A stretch of 64,000 nt of DNA from Acetilactobacillus jinshanensis_A (GTDB taxonomy: Bacteria; Bacillota; Bacilli; Lactobacillales; Lactobacillaceae), in the NCBI GenBank assembly GCA_043289735.1, contig CP171343.1, positions 682,001-746,000 of the forward strand. Reading direction: 5' to 3'. Positions 1 to 10,347 of the stretch are shown here, piece by piece. Both the position numbers and the translations under genes were made by a program. Below the pieces are notes generated by a model. That model did not search any database and had not been told where the DNA came from. It saw nothing but the letters and a program-made list of their open reading frames with translations. Positions within the stretch are counted from its first letter, which is position 1. Every line of letters starts with the position of its first letter.

Positions 1-2865
1 GTAAAGAGTATAACGGCGCCGCCTCATGTAACATGGTGACGCCGTATTATACGGTCAAGCGGACCGACCCGAAGTACGATAAAAAGAAGTACGGGATTAC
101 CATGGGCTTTAATTCCGATAACTATGATTTGACCATGATCGCCGTCTTTCTAGGCCATGTCGTTCATAATAACTACGCCCGCAACTACATGAACGATCTC
201 TGTAATAAAAATTCCCGATTAGCAAAAGAGCAGTGGGATCCTAAAGCCCGAATTCTTCCGCCATTACAACAACCAGCTATTCACGACTTATAAACGGTCC
301 ATGCCGCAGCTGCTGCAGCACCAGCCCGATCTTCAGCCTCGCGACGAAGCGAACAGCAGTAGCTTCTTCAAGCAGATCGATAATCCGGCTTACTACATTT
401 ATAAAGGCTGGATCACCAGCAACCGCTATTTAGACGTCGCGAATTTGAATGAGCACATGAAGTTCGTACCGTTAAAGCGGATCGCCGCGATGGAAGGCTG
501 GCAGATCTTAGAATCCAAGAACGTTACCGCGAACACCACCGAAATTCACGGCCTACTGCAGATTGCCGACCTGATCGGTTATAACAATTCAGATGTTCAA
601 GTTACTAAACAGACCTTCGAACTGGCTCAGTATCAAGATGCGTTGACCTTACGAAGGATTCTGCTTAAGAAATTCCCGCAGTTAACGTACACCTTTAAAT
701 TAAAACCGGCTTTGACACGTTATTATAAACGAACCATTAAACACATTGATAAGGGTAATTTAAACCCGGTCGAAAAAATCAACGCTAAGAATAAGATTAG
801 CGGAATCAAGCAGGCTTTGGAAAGCAAGAAGCCGTTCGGGATGTATAAGTACTACCGGAAGGCCAAAAGCGCGGCCGATCCGCAGGACGCGGACGTCCGG
901 CCCGACGCTTTGCGCTTTAGTCCGTTGACCGATGACGCTACTTCAGCCAAGCTGATCAGTAACGTGATCGCACCGTACCATTCCATGGAAGACTGGCCGG
1001 ATATTGAATTCTGGTTTCCGGATCCGCGTGCTCTAAAGATTTTCCGTGCTAAACATCCCGACAAGCGGGATATCTTACCGAAGAAACCGTTCGACGTCTT
1101 GGAAGACACCATGAACTGGGCAAAAAAAGTTGATAAGAAATACGGTTTAAGTGATTTACCGCCCGCTAACCAAGACACCATTCTGCACAACGGCCATAGT
1201 TTAGCTAAGACCTTTAAACCGATTTACGATCTATACCGAAAAGTTGAAGGCCATAACGCTAACGATACTTTAAAGCGTAGCAAGAAGAAGCTATATAACG
1301 TTCTCGGTAAACGTGAAGCGGTCGGCCCCAGTCTAGATATGACGGGATTGCTGCATCAAACTAACGCTAACATTCCTTACCTCCATCGTGACGGTAACGA
1401 AACTGGGACTACCGCTGTCTTTAGCTATGGTGGTATTCACGGGGTTGAATTCAAGCTTCATAAGTACATCCGCGACTATAAAAAGTCGTTAAGGGCTCGG
1501 GTAAAAACGCGAAGTGGAAAGATAACACACCGCGATTGTATAAGCACCCGAGTGGCAGCAGTTATATCCTAAATAGTGAATACGATTATGTCTCGGTGGG
1601 TGCTGTTCGGCACGAAGATTTTAGTGGTTACTACCCCATGCTAATTTCCCGTGAAGGGATCATGTGGCCACATGATGAACCGCACGATACTTATCATCAG
1701 ATTTACGTTGAACGTCTGCATTTGAAGCACCAGTTAAAGAAGTACACCAAGAACAGTCACCCGTGGAACGTCATCAACATTAAGCAACTTTTACGTAAGC
1801 TACTGCTAAACTCCGCTTCCGGTGCCGGTGACGCCAAGTTCTTTAATTCGATCCGCATGAACAACAAGATTATTTCAATGCGAATGATGGGTCAATTATT
1901 CACCTGGCGAATGGGCCAGGCTGAATGTTTAGCCGGTAAATACGCAAAAGTTACGTCGACCAATACCGATGGTGAATACGTCCAGGACATTCCTGGGCCG
2001 GTCAACGACGCTACCTTGCATAAGGCTATCGCACCGTTAACGCTGTTCATTAGCCCAGTTCCGTTAGTTCGGTTCGTTTCCAAAGATGCGAATAACCGTG
2101 CTGAAGTTGAAAACCACGGAACTGAACAGCAGCCCAAGCCGGTCCTAGCGGAAGCTAAAGGTGCCACTTTGAACGGCTGGATGGGACCTTCCGTTACGGC
2201 CACCATCAGTCATCCGGCCATCATTGATTACGCTTTAGCTCATTACTTGGCTTATCAGCCCGACCCGTGTAACTCAGCCTTTGATACCGACGTGGTATCG
2301 AAATTAATTGATAAGAAGCGCAAAGAACTTTTGAGTAAAGATCCGTCAGTTCGGCAGGACGGCATGACCTTCTTCCAGTGGGTCATCGCTAGTAATCCGG
2401 ATAAGCACCGTTATCCGTATATTCGTTCTGAAAAGCGGGTTAAGGATCCGAACGGAAAGGACCGCCATCGCCATTCCGCATACTAACCGACTGTTCTTGT
2501 TAAAACATCCAACGAATCAAAAAGTTCAGGAAACCACCTTCAGTAAATTAAGAGATAGCGGTGATTTAGATCAGTTAAAAATGATCCAGATGTCGTTGCG
2601 ATCTTCGATAACTGGGGTGATCGATCGTTACCGGATAACGCTGGTGACGGCTATAGCAGTTATATCTACCGCGGCAGCGTCGCCAAGTTACCGAGCATGC
2701 CCGTTCACCAGAACGTTTTGATTGAAGATCACGCTCTAGACGAAATTCCGTTATCCCGTTCAAAGCAAATCGCTAAAGATTTAGATATTGAAGCTTACGT
2801 GGGGATGATTGCTAATAAGTTCCACGCTAGCTGGGATAATAATGAAGATGAAAATTTAGAATAAA
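1..2865 (+). pseudogene. Family B DNA polymerase, copy 1 (left-truncated by window, frameshifted)
   Basis: A replicative-type family B DNA polymerase carried by plasmids, phages or integrated self-replicating elements. Reading across frames, an Exo II-like motif (FNSDNYDL, near 108-132) comes first, then the YxGG-type linker SYGGIHG (near 1425-1445), motif A DFSGYYP (near 1617), motif B KLLLNSASGAG (near 1797) and motif C TNTDG (near 1960). NTDG in place of DTDS keeps the second, catalytic Asp. The C-terminus ends at the TAA at 2863-2865. The Exo I part lies left of the window. At least three frame changes (about 294-301, 1540-1572, 2486-2500) break it, or are assembly errors. A diverged homologue begins at 40440. 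The family call is firm; whether it is a primer-independent (pipolin-type) enzyme is open. Confidence 0.8.
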
Positions 2866-2904
2866 TTCAGTGGTGCTTTATTTTTTTAAAATGGAGATGA
2901 GATT

Positions 2905-3722
2905 TTGAATAGTAAATCATCAAGCAAAGAATTAACTGAAATCTTTACCATTGCATTCGTATCGTTTATCGGGATTCTGATGACGACGGCCGTTAACGTT
3001 AACTTCCCAATGTTGGTAAAGTATTTTCAACTTCTGTTATCTAACGTTCAATGGATCTCGACCGGAGCTATGATCACTTCAGCAGTTACGATGGTCTGTT
3101 CCGCTTATTTAGATAAGCGTTTTAATGATAAGACCGTTTTTCTCATTGCGACTTTAGCGTTATTACTAAGTTTATTGATTTGTACATTTGCAAATAATTT
3201 CGGTCTATTTTTAGTCGGTCGTTTGTTTAACGGAATTAGTATTGGTACATGTACACCGTTGATGTTCAACGTGATTCCGAAGCTAGTGCCTAGTAATAAG
3301 ATTGGTTTCTATATGGCGTTAGGAGCAACGGTATTAGCTGTTGGACCGTCATTAGGGCCTACTTATGGTGGCTTCGTTAATTATTATCTGAGCTGGCGAA
3401 TGATTTTTCTCTTAGTTATTCCCGTTATTTATTTCTTAGTTCAGTTTACTAACATTAGTTTATCGAGCCTCTTGATTCCTAATTTTACTCAAGTGGCGAT
3501 TGGCGTTACCTCTTTATGCCGATTGGTGGTGCCATGCTTGATAAATTTGGTGCTAGACGGCCGATCTTCAGTAACGTTTTGACGCATAGCTTACAAACTT
3601 TACCGAAAAAGTGAAGGGGTGACGGTAACGCCATCTTTAATGCTGTCCAAATTTATGGCGGTGCAATTGGTACCTGTTTACTGTCACTAATTCTTTCGTT
3701 AGCTAACAAGTTAAATCCAGGA
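2905..3722 (+). pseudogene. MFS drug-efflux-type transporter, decayed
   Basis: A major facilitator superfamily transporter of the multidrug (DHA2-like) type. TTG at 2905 follows GGAGATGAG. The first 190 residues give about six hydrophobic helices, with loop motif LVGRLFNGISIGT and the helix-5 pattern LAVGPSLGPTYGG. After about 3475 the frame moves and sequence is missing: a separate frame reads MPIGGAMLDKFGARRP and a later one YGGAIGTCLLSLILSLANKL, so roughly half the family length (about 450 residues) is lost. It abuts an opposing relic near 3722. Substrate cannot be inferred. Confidence 0.65.
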
Positions 3723-4314
3723 ATGGTTGCGATCCAAGCCAGGACCATGACGCTAATTTCGTCGGCCACTTCGTCAAAGGCCTTCTTGATCGCTAGTTGA
3801 TCGCTCGTGCCTGGATTGAAGTTGATTTTGCCGTAATTTAACTTATGGACCTGGCGACGGCCGGCGATCCGGATTTCATGTAAATCTTTTCAGTAAACGA
3901 TGTTAACGTGGTGAGCCTTATTAAGATGATTGAGTAACCGCTGCAGGAATTCATCTGGTAGATGTTCTTCAGGTTGATCTTCTTGATCGGACAGGCGTTA
4001 ACTTTGTAGGACTTACCGATTTCCTTAGAAATCACCATGACTTTAATGGAACGGGCTAGGGTTTCCTTACCGGTATCGTAGTTCACGACGAAACTTAATG
4101 AACCGTCATTACTGAAGATCCCGTTTTCGCCCAGGCGCTGCCGGCGCCGCCGTTGACGTTAACCCCGAAGTCTTTGAGCGCTGGTTAACTAGATTGGGCA
4201 TTTTCTTTAAACCACCGGCCATTTCACTGTTTAGCTTTTGGTTACGATGACTAAATAATTGAACGCTTTCGCGTTCGTTTTCAATAAGTTATTTAGGTAT
4301 TCTTGATCATTCAT
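3723..4314 (-). pseudogene. Unknown protein, frameshifted
   Basis: An unrecognised gene on the reverse strand. ATG at 4314 has a good ribosome site (AAAGGAAG). Successive frames read a start MNDQEYLNNLLKTN, then VNGGAGSAWAKNGIFSNDGS, then FVVNYDTGKETLARSIKVMV and finally YWKDLHEIRIAGRRQVHKLN, so at least three frame changes separate coherent, charged, soluble-looking segments. The 3' end merges with the decayed MFS gene and is approximate. It lies 0.9 kb from the polymerase copy and could be an accessory gene of the same element, which is inference only. Confidence 0.4.
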
Positions 4315-4429
4315 AGTAGGACTTCCTTTATGAATGTTACATTTAGGTTACCTGAAAGCGGTTACATGCAGCATTATATTGAAGGTGTCGAGAGATGGAT
4401 GTGACTTGTGATTAGAAGGAGGCCATAGA

Positions 4430-5340
4430 ATGCTATTCGGTAGTATCGAAGCCGGCGGAACTAAGTTCGTATGTGCCGTAGGTAACGAAAAGTACCAAAT
4501 TTTAAACAGTGTTCATATTCCAACTACAACCCCTAAAGAAACGTTAGGTCGTTGCATCAATTACTTTAAAAAGTTCAAGAACTTAAAGGCCATGGGGATT
4601 GCCTCGTTCGGACCGATTGAAATTCGGATCAACGCTCCTAAGTATGGTTACATTACCGATACGCCAAAGCCGCATTGGGCTTACACCAATTTCTTAGGCA
4701 CCATGAAGAACGCTTTTCACATCCCCATGTTCTGGACGACCGACGTTAACGGTTCCGCATACGGTGAATACATCACTTCGATCATGAGGCACCGTCCGTT
4801 AAGAACCTTGGTTTACTACACCATTGGCACCGGTGTTGGTGGTGGGATCGTTAACAAAGGCCACTTCATTGGTTACATGGGGCATCCCGAGCTAGGCCAC
4901 GTCCGTTTGAAGCGCGCCAAGAACGATACCACGTCAACGGCAAACCGTTTAAAGGGATCTGTCCTTACCATGGTGACTGTTTAGAAGGCTTGGTCTCAGG
5001 ACCCACCTTTGAAAAACGCTGTGGCAAGCCCGGTCCGAAAGTTCCGATGAGTGATCCGGTCTGGTACATCATGGCTTACTACACGGCCCAAGCTGCTGTT
5101 CAAGCTACGTTATTTATCCGTCCACAGCGCATCATCTTCGGTGGCGGCGTCGTTAGTGAACCGTTCCTAAAGATGGTCCGCAAGCATTTTAAGAAACTGT
5201 TCAATAACTACTTAAACGTTGGCAATTTAGATCATTACATTACCATGCCGCAGTGTCCGCATAACGGATCCGCTACGGTCGGTAATTTTGCTTTAGCACT
5301 TCGTCAGTACTACAAGGAAAACATCGTTAAGGTCGATTAA
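4430..5340 (+). CDS. Fructokinase (ROK family), one frameshift
   Basis: Phosphorylates fructose to fructose-6-phosphate with ATP in the cytoplasm, feeding the downstream pgi. The ROK ATP-site opening GSIEAGGTKFVCAVG is at the N-terminus. The active-site region WTTDVNGSAYGEY, the glycine loop TIGTGVGGGIVNKG and the zinc motif region PELGH...CPYHGDCLEG follow. Start ATG 4430 has AGAAGGAGG upstream. One frame change near 4930-4950 separates the zinc His from the CPYHGDC part; otherwise the roughly 300-residue length matches the family. It could be a live gene with an assembly error or a recent pseudogene. Confidence 0.85.
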
Positions 5341-5361
5341 TTAATAATAGGAGTGATTAAC

Positions 5362-6732
5362 ATGACTGAAGTTCGTTTTAATAACATCGGTTTAAATAAA
5401 TACGTTAAGCTTAGTGAATTAACCGAGATCGCACCCATGATCCATACCGCAGAAAACGAATTAAAGAACGGAACTGGCGTGGGTAGCGAAATGCGTCAGT
5501 GGCTTGATCTGCCCAAGAACTGCGATCGAGCAGAATTCAAGGCAATCAAGCAAGCCGCCAAACAGATCCGCAGTGATTCTAAGATTTTAATCGTAATCGG
5601 GATCGGCGGTTCCTACTTAGGTGCCCGCATGGCGATTGATTTCCTGCACAACAGCTTTTATAACTACATGCCAGACAGTCGTCGCAAGGATCCACAGGTT
5701 ATCTTTGCCAGTAACTCTTTGAGCGCTTCCTACGTTCACAGTTTGATCGATCTGATCGGCAATCGTGACTTTTCGGTTAACGTAGTTTCCAAGTCGGGTA
5801 CCACGACCGAACCCACGATTGCTTTCAGAATCTTCCGGAAGTTATTAGTCAACAAATACGGTAAAAAAGGGGCTGCTGACCGAATTTACGTATCAACAGA
5901 CGCTAAGCACGGAGCCCTTCGGCAAGAAGTTAAAGCTAAGGGTTACCATTCTTTTGTAATTCCGAACGGTATCGGCGGCCGTTACTCGGTACTTTGCCCC
6001 GTGGGATTACTCCCGATTGCCGTATCCGGTGTTGACATTGATAAGTTAATGTCCGGTGCTGCCCAAGCTGAAAACGACTTGAATAGTCATTCTAAAATTG
6101 CGGAAAACGATGCCTTAAAGTACGCCGCCTATCGCAACATTCTCTACCGGAAGGGCTACACGAACGAAATCTTTGAAAGCTACGAACCTAACATGCGCTA
6201 CCTAGCCGAATGGTGGAAGCAGCTAGCCGGTGAAACCGAAGGCAAAGACCATAAGGGCATTTACCCAACGTCAGCTTGCCTGAGCACCGACCTGCATTCG
6301 TTAGGCCAGTACATCCAGCAAGGGATGAGGAACCTGATGGAGACCGTCATCAACGTTGAGGATCCTCGATATAACGAAACAGTTCCTAAAGAAAAGGGCA
6401 ACTTAGATGAACTCCAGTACCTTCAGGGCCACACCATGAACTTTGCTAACCAGAAGGCTTTGGAAGCCGTAGTAATCGCCCACACCAACGGTGGCGTTCC
6501 TGATATGTTAATCAGCATTAAGGACCAGACGCCGTTTACCTTAGGTTACCTGATCTACTACTTCGAGTTTGCAATTGCTGTATCGGGTTACTTGAACGGG
6601 ATTAATCCATTTAACCAACCCGGCGTTGAAGACTACAAGAACAATATGTTTGCTCTGTTAGGCAAATCCGGTTACGAAAACTTACGCCACGAAATTGAAG
6701 CTAAAGAAGGTGACTTTCATGCTGTTAGGTAG
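5362..6732 (+). CDS. pgi: Glucose-6-phosphate isomerase
   Basis: Interconverts glucose-6-phosphate and fructose-6-phosphate, linking the flanking fructokinases to the pentose phosphate/phosphoketolase route. The protein has about 456 residues, the usual length for Firmicutes PGI, and is open throughout. Diagnostic segments include GIGGSYLGARMAIDFL, the sugar-phosphate loop SKSGTTTEP and the C-terminal NPFNQPGVEDYK. ATG 5362 is chosen because AGGAG ends 8 bases upstream; the in-frame GTG at 5353 overlaps that site. It ends overlapping the start of a second ROK gene by 14 bases, and it is the only undamaged gene of this sugar cluster. Confidence 0.95.
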   Translation: MTEVRFNNIGLNKYVKLSELTEIAPMIHTAENELKNGTGVGSEMRQWLDLPKNCDRAEFKAIKQAAKQIRSDSKILIVIGIGGSYLGARMAIDFLHNSFYNYMPDSRRKDPQVIFASNSLSASYVHSLIDLIGNRDFSVNVVSKSGTTTEPTIAFRIFRKLLVNKYGKKGAADRIYVSTDAKHGALRQEVKAKGYHSFVIPNGIGGRYSVLCPVGLLPIAVSGVDIDKLMSGAAQAENDLNSHSKIAENDALKYAAYRNILYRKGYTNEIFESYEPNMRYLAEWWKQLAGETEGKDHKGIYPTSACLSTDLHSLGQYIQQGMRNLMETVINVEDPRYNETVPKEKGNLDELQYLQGHTMNFANQKALEAVVIAHTNGGVPDMLISIKDQTPFTLGYLIYYFEFAIAVSGYLNGINPFNQPGVEDYKNNMFALLGKSGYENLRHEIEAKEGDFHAVR

Positions 6733-7195
6733 CTTAGAAGCTCGCGATAAGAATTGACCTGTGCCGTCGGCGACGGTCACGACCACATTCTGGATAAGAT
6801 CGAAGTTCCGCTGACCACGCCCAAAAAGTCATTTAAAGAAGTGATTAATTACTTACGTCAGTTTAATGATTTGAAGGCGCTTGGCATTTCGTCCTTCGGT
6901 CCGATCAAGCTCAGGAATTATTCACCAAAGTTCGGCTACATTACTGATACTTCCTGGAAAGGCTGGCGTAACATCAACGTGATGGGACCATGGAACATTA
7001 CTTAACCACATGCCCATGTCATGGACGACCGACGTTAACAGCGCTGCCTACGGTGAATACATTCATTCGATTTTGATAACCATCCGATTCGTTCCCTGGC
7101 TTACGTTACGATTGGCCAAGGTGTCGGGGTCGGTATCGTCAATAAGGGTGACTTTATTGGTGACGAAGGCAGCCCCGAAATTGGTCATATCTAAT
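6719..7195 (+). pseudogene. Second fructokinase (ROK family), truncated relic
   Basis: A paralogue of the fructokinase at 4430. The opening LGSLEA followed by a damaged ATP-site loop starts inside the pgi 3' end. The frame then changes and reads TCAVGDGHDHILDKIEVPLT, SSFGPIKLRNYSPKFGYITD, WTTDVNSAAYGEYIHS and VTIGQGVGVGIVNKGDFIGD. It stops after PEIGHI, so the zinc-binding and C-terminal half are absent. At least three frame changes plus the missing 3' half make it nonfunctional. The tandem arrangement ROK-pgi-ROK suggests a local duplication. Confidence 0.8.
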
Positions 7196-7241
7196 GAACC
7201 GCTTTCTGACCGTGGCGAAAACCACGATTATACATACTATG

Positions 7242-8217
7242 ATGAAAGTATTAGTATTAAAAGGCGTAAAGATTTACAGGTTGAAAACGTTAATGTCCCA
7301 ACCCCGAAGAATAACGAGGTCTTAATCCATTCATGTACGCCAGAATCTGTGGTACTGACTTTGGCCTGTTCAACGGCTTCCAGGTTCAGCAGCGGCTACT
7401 CCACCGGTCGTAATGGGCCATGAACTTTCCGGTATCGTTGCCAAAGTTGGTAAAAACGTCACCGGTTTTAAGAAGGGCGACCGCGTTACGGTCGATCCTA
7501 ACTATTATTGTGGCAAGTGCCGTTACTGCCACATCGGGATTTCTGAAATATGTGATAACTTATCGGCCGTCGGTGTTACCCGTAACGGTGGCTTAGAACA
7601 GTACTTTACCGCACCGTACACCAACGTCTACCACGTACCAAGTAACGTTCCTCTAAAGGACGCCGCCACGACTGAACCGGTATCCTGTGCTTTACACGGT
7701 GTTAAGTTACTACACACTTCTCCATACCAGCGTGCTTTAGTTATCGGTGATGGCTTTGAAGGCTTACTCTTCTGCCAGATCTTAAAGGCTTACGGTGTTC
7801 ATGAAGTTGACTTAGTCGGCCGTCATGACGACAAGTTAGCCGAAGAACAGAAAGCTACCGGCGTTGATCACGTTATCAACTCCACTAAGGAAAAGATCCC
7901 TGCTAAATACGATATCACCGTTGATGCCGTGGGTCTTCCTGCTACTCAGGAAGCTGCCGTTAACGCTACCGTTAAGGGTGCTCAAGTCTTAATGTTCGGT
8001 GTTGGCAAACCTAACCAGCATTTCTCCATGAATACTTACAAGGTCTACCAGAAAGAATTAACCATCAAAGGTTCATTCATCAACCCTAACGCATTCATCG
8101 ATTCCTTAGCATGTTTAGCTACCGGTGAAGTTAAGGTTGCCCCGATCGTTAAGAACGTTATAAAATTAGAAGACGTCGCCGGCGTCTCAGCGGAAAGACA
8201 AACGAGTCGGTAAGTGC
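7242..8217 (+). pseudogene. Zinc-dependent alcohol/polyol dehydrogenase, frameshifted
   Basis: A medium-chain dehydrogenase/reductase that oxidises an alcohol or sugar alcohol with NAD(P). Start MKVLVLKG at 7242; after a frame change DLQVENVNVPTPKNNEVLIH follows. The main open stretch contains GHELSGIVAKVG, the structural zinc cysteines CGKCRYCHIGISEIC, and the nucleotide-binding VIGDGFEG. Frame changes near 7260, 7340-7410 and 8190 damage the N-terminus around the catalytic zinc Cys and the C-terminus. A sorbitol or similar polyol is likely given the fructokinase/pgi neighbours, but the substrate is inferred. Confidence 0.75.
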
Positions 8218-9069
8218 GTCGTTCGCACGAAATACCGATCAATCCGGATATTTATGATGAGGATCAGCCCAACATTACCGTCTTTATGCAGCCTCAGAAC
8301 ACCTACGTACCGCTTCACTTCTGTAATCAAGTGGAAATTAAGGTCCCCTTAAAGGGCAGCTGTGATGTTCAGACCGTTAACGAGTCACTTCCATGGTTTG
8401 CGGTCGTCACATGATTCATCGGACTAGTCACGTTAACGATAATTCATTGATCCTTAACCTCTTAATTTCAAATTCGCTATTCTCCTTGAACGAGTTAGAT
8501 ACCATCTGGAACCAGCAGAATAAGGTGTCGAACGAGCTTTACCGATTATTGATCGACAGTAATCCTAAGGATAATAATTACGTTCTGTTCAACTTTCAGC
8601 ACTACTACGACATATGGGAACCATCGAAAAGATCATTTATTGTCACCGCAAGATGGGCGTCGAGGCCTTTCAGATGATTTACCTTTGGATCATGATGCTG
8701 TTGGTTCAATTAGTCAACGATTGCGCGAAGAGCAAGTCTATCGTTAAGACCAACGGCAGCGCTCCGGGATCGCTGTTAACCATTCTCCTATATGTCAAAA
8801 AGCACTACGCTAGTGTGACCTTAAGTTCGATGGCCGAACATTTTTGGGTCAACCCCAATTACCTGTCTTCGTATTTAAAGAACCACACCGGGCTTTCGTT
8901 CATTAAGCTATTGCATCTTCAGCGAATTAACGTGGCGGCTCGATACTTAACGCAGACCGGGATTTCGATTGACCAGATCGCCTTTCGGGTCGGTTATGAG
9001 AACCCGTCGTATTTCTATAAGGTCTTTCATAATCTATTAAAGATGTCGCCTAACCAATACCGTAATTAA
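8214..9069 (+). pseudogene. AraC-family transcriptional regulator, frameshifted
   Basis: A DNA-binding regulator, probably of the adjoining sugar/polyol genes. The C-terminal AraC domain with two helix-turn-helix units is clear in the last 100 residues: LSSMAEHFWVNPNYLSSYLK as the first, then ISIDQIAFRVGYENPSYFYK and MSPNQYR as the second. The N-terminal part has the cupin-like effector region (VPLHFCNQVEIKVPLKGSC). Frame changes near 8395 and 8615 split it in three. The proposed GTG start at 8214 overlaps the decayed dehydrogenase end. Confidence 0.75.
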
Positions 9070-9079
9070 GTAAATATTT

Positions 9080-9449
9080 TACTGGAATTCAACACGTGGG
9101 GATTCCAGCCAAAAACTTGGACCAAACCATTAAATTCTATAAGTCATTAGGCTTTGAAGAAGCTGGCTTATTTAATAACCGGGCAACTCGCTGTGCTTTC
9201 ATGAAGTACCATACTTTAATGATTGAAACCTGGGAAGGTGATCCATGCGCTGACGCTGATGGTGCAATTAACCATATTGCAGTTAACTGTACCGACGTCG
9301 ATAAGCTTTTGCTGCTGCTAAGAAGCAAGGCTACCATCTTTTAGATGATAAGATTCAGTCCATTCCAGTTATTGGAAGCACGGAATCCGATTCTTCAAGA
9401 TCCAGGGGCCTAATCATGAAGCCATTGAATTTTGCCATAAAGGCCTGAT
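9080..9449 (+). pseudogene. VOC/glyoxalase-fold protein, degraded start and one frameshift
   Basis: A small vicinal-oxygen-chelate protein. IQHVGIPAKNLDQTIKFYKS matches the family N-terminus, followed by GFEEAGLFNNRATRCAFMKY and INHIAVNCTDVDKL. The frame changes near 9340, after which GIRFFKIQGPNHEAIEF gives the expected C-terminal metal-binding glutamate strand. No ATG precedes IQHVG and no ribosome site is evident, so the 5' end is probably damaged too. The biochemical role of this subfamily cannot be told from sequence. Confidence 0.6.
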
Positions 9450-9478
9450 AATCTTTAGTAGATTATCAGGCTTTTATT
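9443..9478 (+). terminator. Rho-independent terminator
   Basis: A perfect 12-bp stem (GCCTGATAATCT and its complement) with a 5-base loop, followed by TTTTATTTA. It closes the 4.4-9.4 kb rightward cluster. The bases of the VOC gene end run into it. Confidence 0.85.
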
Positions 9479-9492
9479 TATAGATACTTTGG

Positions 9493-9689
9493 TTAATTTC
9501 TAAAAATAATGTAAAAAATAATTCCGATAAACACGGCGTCCGCCGCGATAAAACTGATCCTTAGTTTAAGGATCTCCTTTTCAACGTCCCTTTGAGTATG
9601 AATAACCTTACCACCGTGTCGTAATGAGATTTCGTGAAGTAATGGGATTTGGTAAAGTGTGATTTGGTAAAGTTAGCCCGCTGCGACAT
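9493..9689 (-). pseudogene. Small single-pass membrane protein, probably frameshifted
   Basis: Downstream of the HIT gene on the same strand. ATG at 9689 starts a frame with the repeated pattern FTKSHFTKSHYFTKSHY, while the neighbouring frame reads HEISLRHGGKVIHTQRDVEK followed by the hydrophobic tail FIAADAVFIGIIFYIIF ending at 9493. The second frame looks like the true protein: a short charged region plus a C-terminal membrane helix. No family is recognised. Confidence 0.4.
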
Positions 9690-9704
9690 TAATTTTTTAA
9701 TTTC

Positions 9705-10223
9705 TTAACGAAAATGATTAATGTAGTGGGACATGAAAGTAACCTTTTCACCCTTGTTCTTTAAAGATTCCATGATTTTAAATTCTTTTTGCCAGGCTTG
9801 CTTAACGGTAATTCCGTCGTCTTGTACGTTAGGATTGTTATACGTAGCCGGATTTGACCATAAGTTGGATTTATCAGTCGGAAAAATCTGGCGACGGAGC
9901 TGACCACGATAGCGCGGAATCACGTGAACGTGAGCGTGCAAAACGGATTGACCGCCGATCGGGTAGCAGTTCATGCCGATCTGGTAGCCACCGGGATGGA
10001 AATTCCGGTCCAAGAAGTGCTTAACTTTTAACACTAATTTACGAATCGCCAGGATTTGAACAGCGGAACAGTCAAAGATGGTCCGAACGTGTTCTTTGGG
10101 AACCACCAGGACGTGACCCGGATTAGCGGGCTTAGTGTCGTAAAAAGCTTTGGCGTAGTGATTTTGGACGATAATTTCATCGTTCGGTTTAGTACAGAAC
10201 GGACATTTTGGATCGTATTTCAT
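9705..10223 (-). CDS. HIT family protein
   Basis: A histidine-triad nucleotide hydrolase/transferase. The triad HAHVHVIPR lies near residue 92, preceded by ANPGHVLVVPKEHV, the usual HIT strand. The N-terminal CPFC with a later HIT core matches Firmicutes Hit-like proteins that bind a structural zinc. At 172 residues it is somewhat longer than typical (about 140) owing to a C-terminal helix. ATG 10223 follows AAGGAGTAATT. Intact. The substrate is an AMP-linked compound by family; cellular role unclear. Confidence 0.9.
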   Translation of the reverse strand: MKYDPKCPFCTKPNDEIIVQNHYAKAFYDTKPANPGHVLVVPKEHVRTIFDCSAVQILAIRKLVLKVKHFLDRNFHPGGYQIGMNCYPIGGQSVLHAHVHVIPRYRGQLRRQIFPTDKSNLWSNPATYNNPNVQDDGITVKQAWQKEFKIMESLKNKGEKVTFMSHYINHFR

Positions 10224-10347
10224 TAAAAGAATTACTCCTTAATAGATTATCCATTATATAATGCTGACCGGATGCGGGTCAAAGCCGTTTCATTATCAAA
10301 GAAATTGACTCAAGTTAATTCAAAAAACATCGATAAGTCTGGCATGA

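Noticed and set aside
852..2206. Reverse-strand frames of 104 and 112 codons inside the polymerase copy 1
   Set aside because: Shadows of the polymerase, with no start signals of their own.
9560..9689. Repeated FTKSH pattern in the small protein behind HIT
   Set aside because: The repeat arises from an out-of-frame reading of tandem-like codons; the alternate frame gives a more plausible membrane protein.
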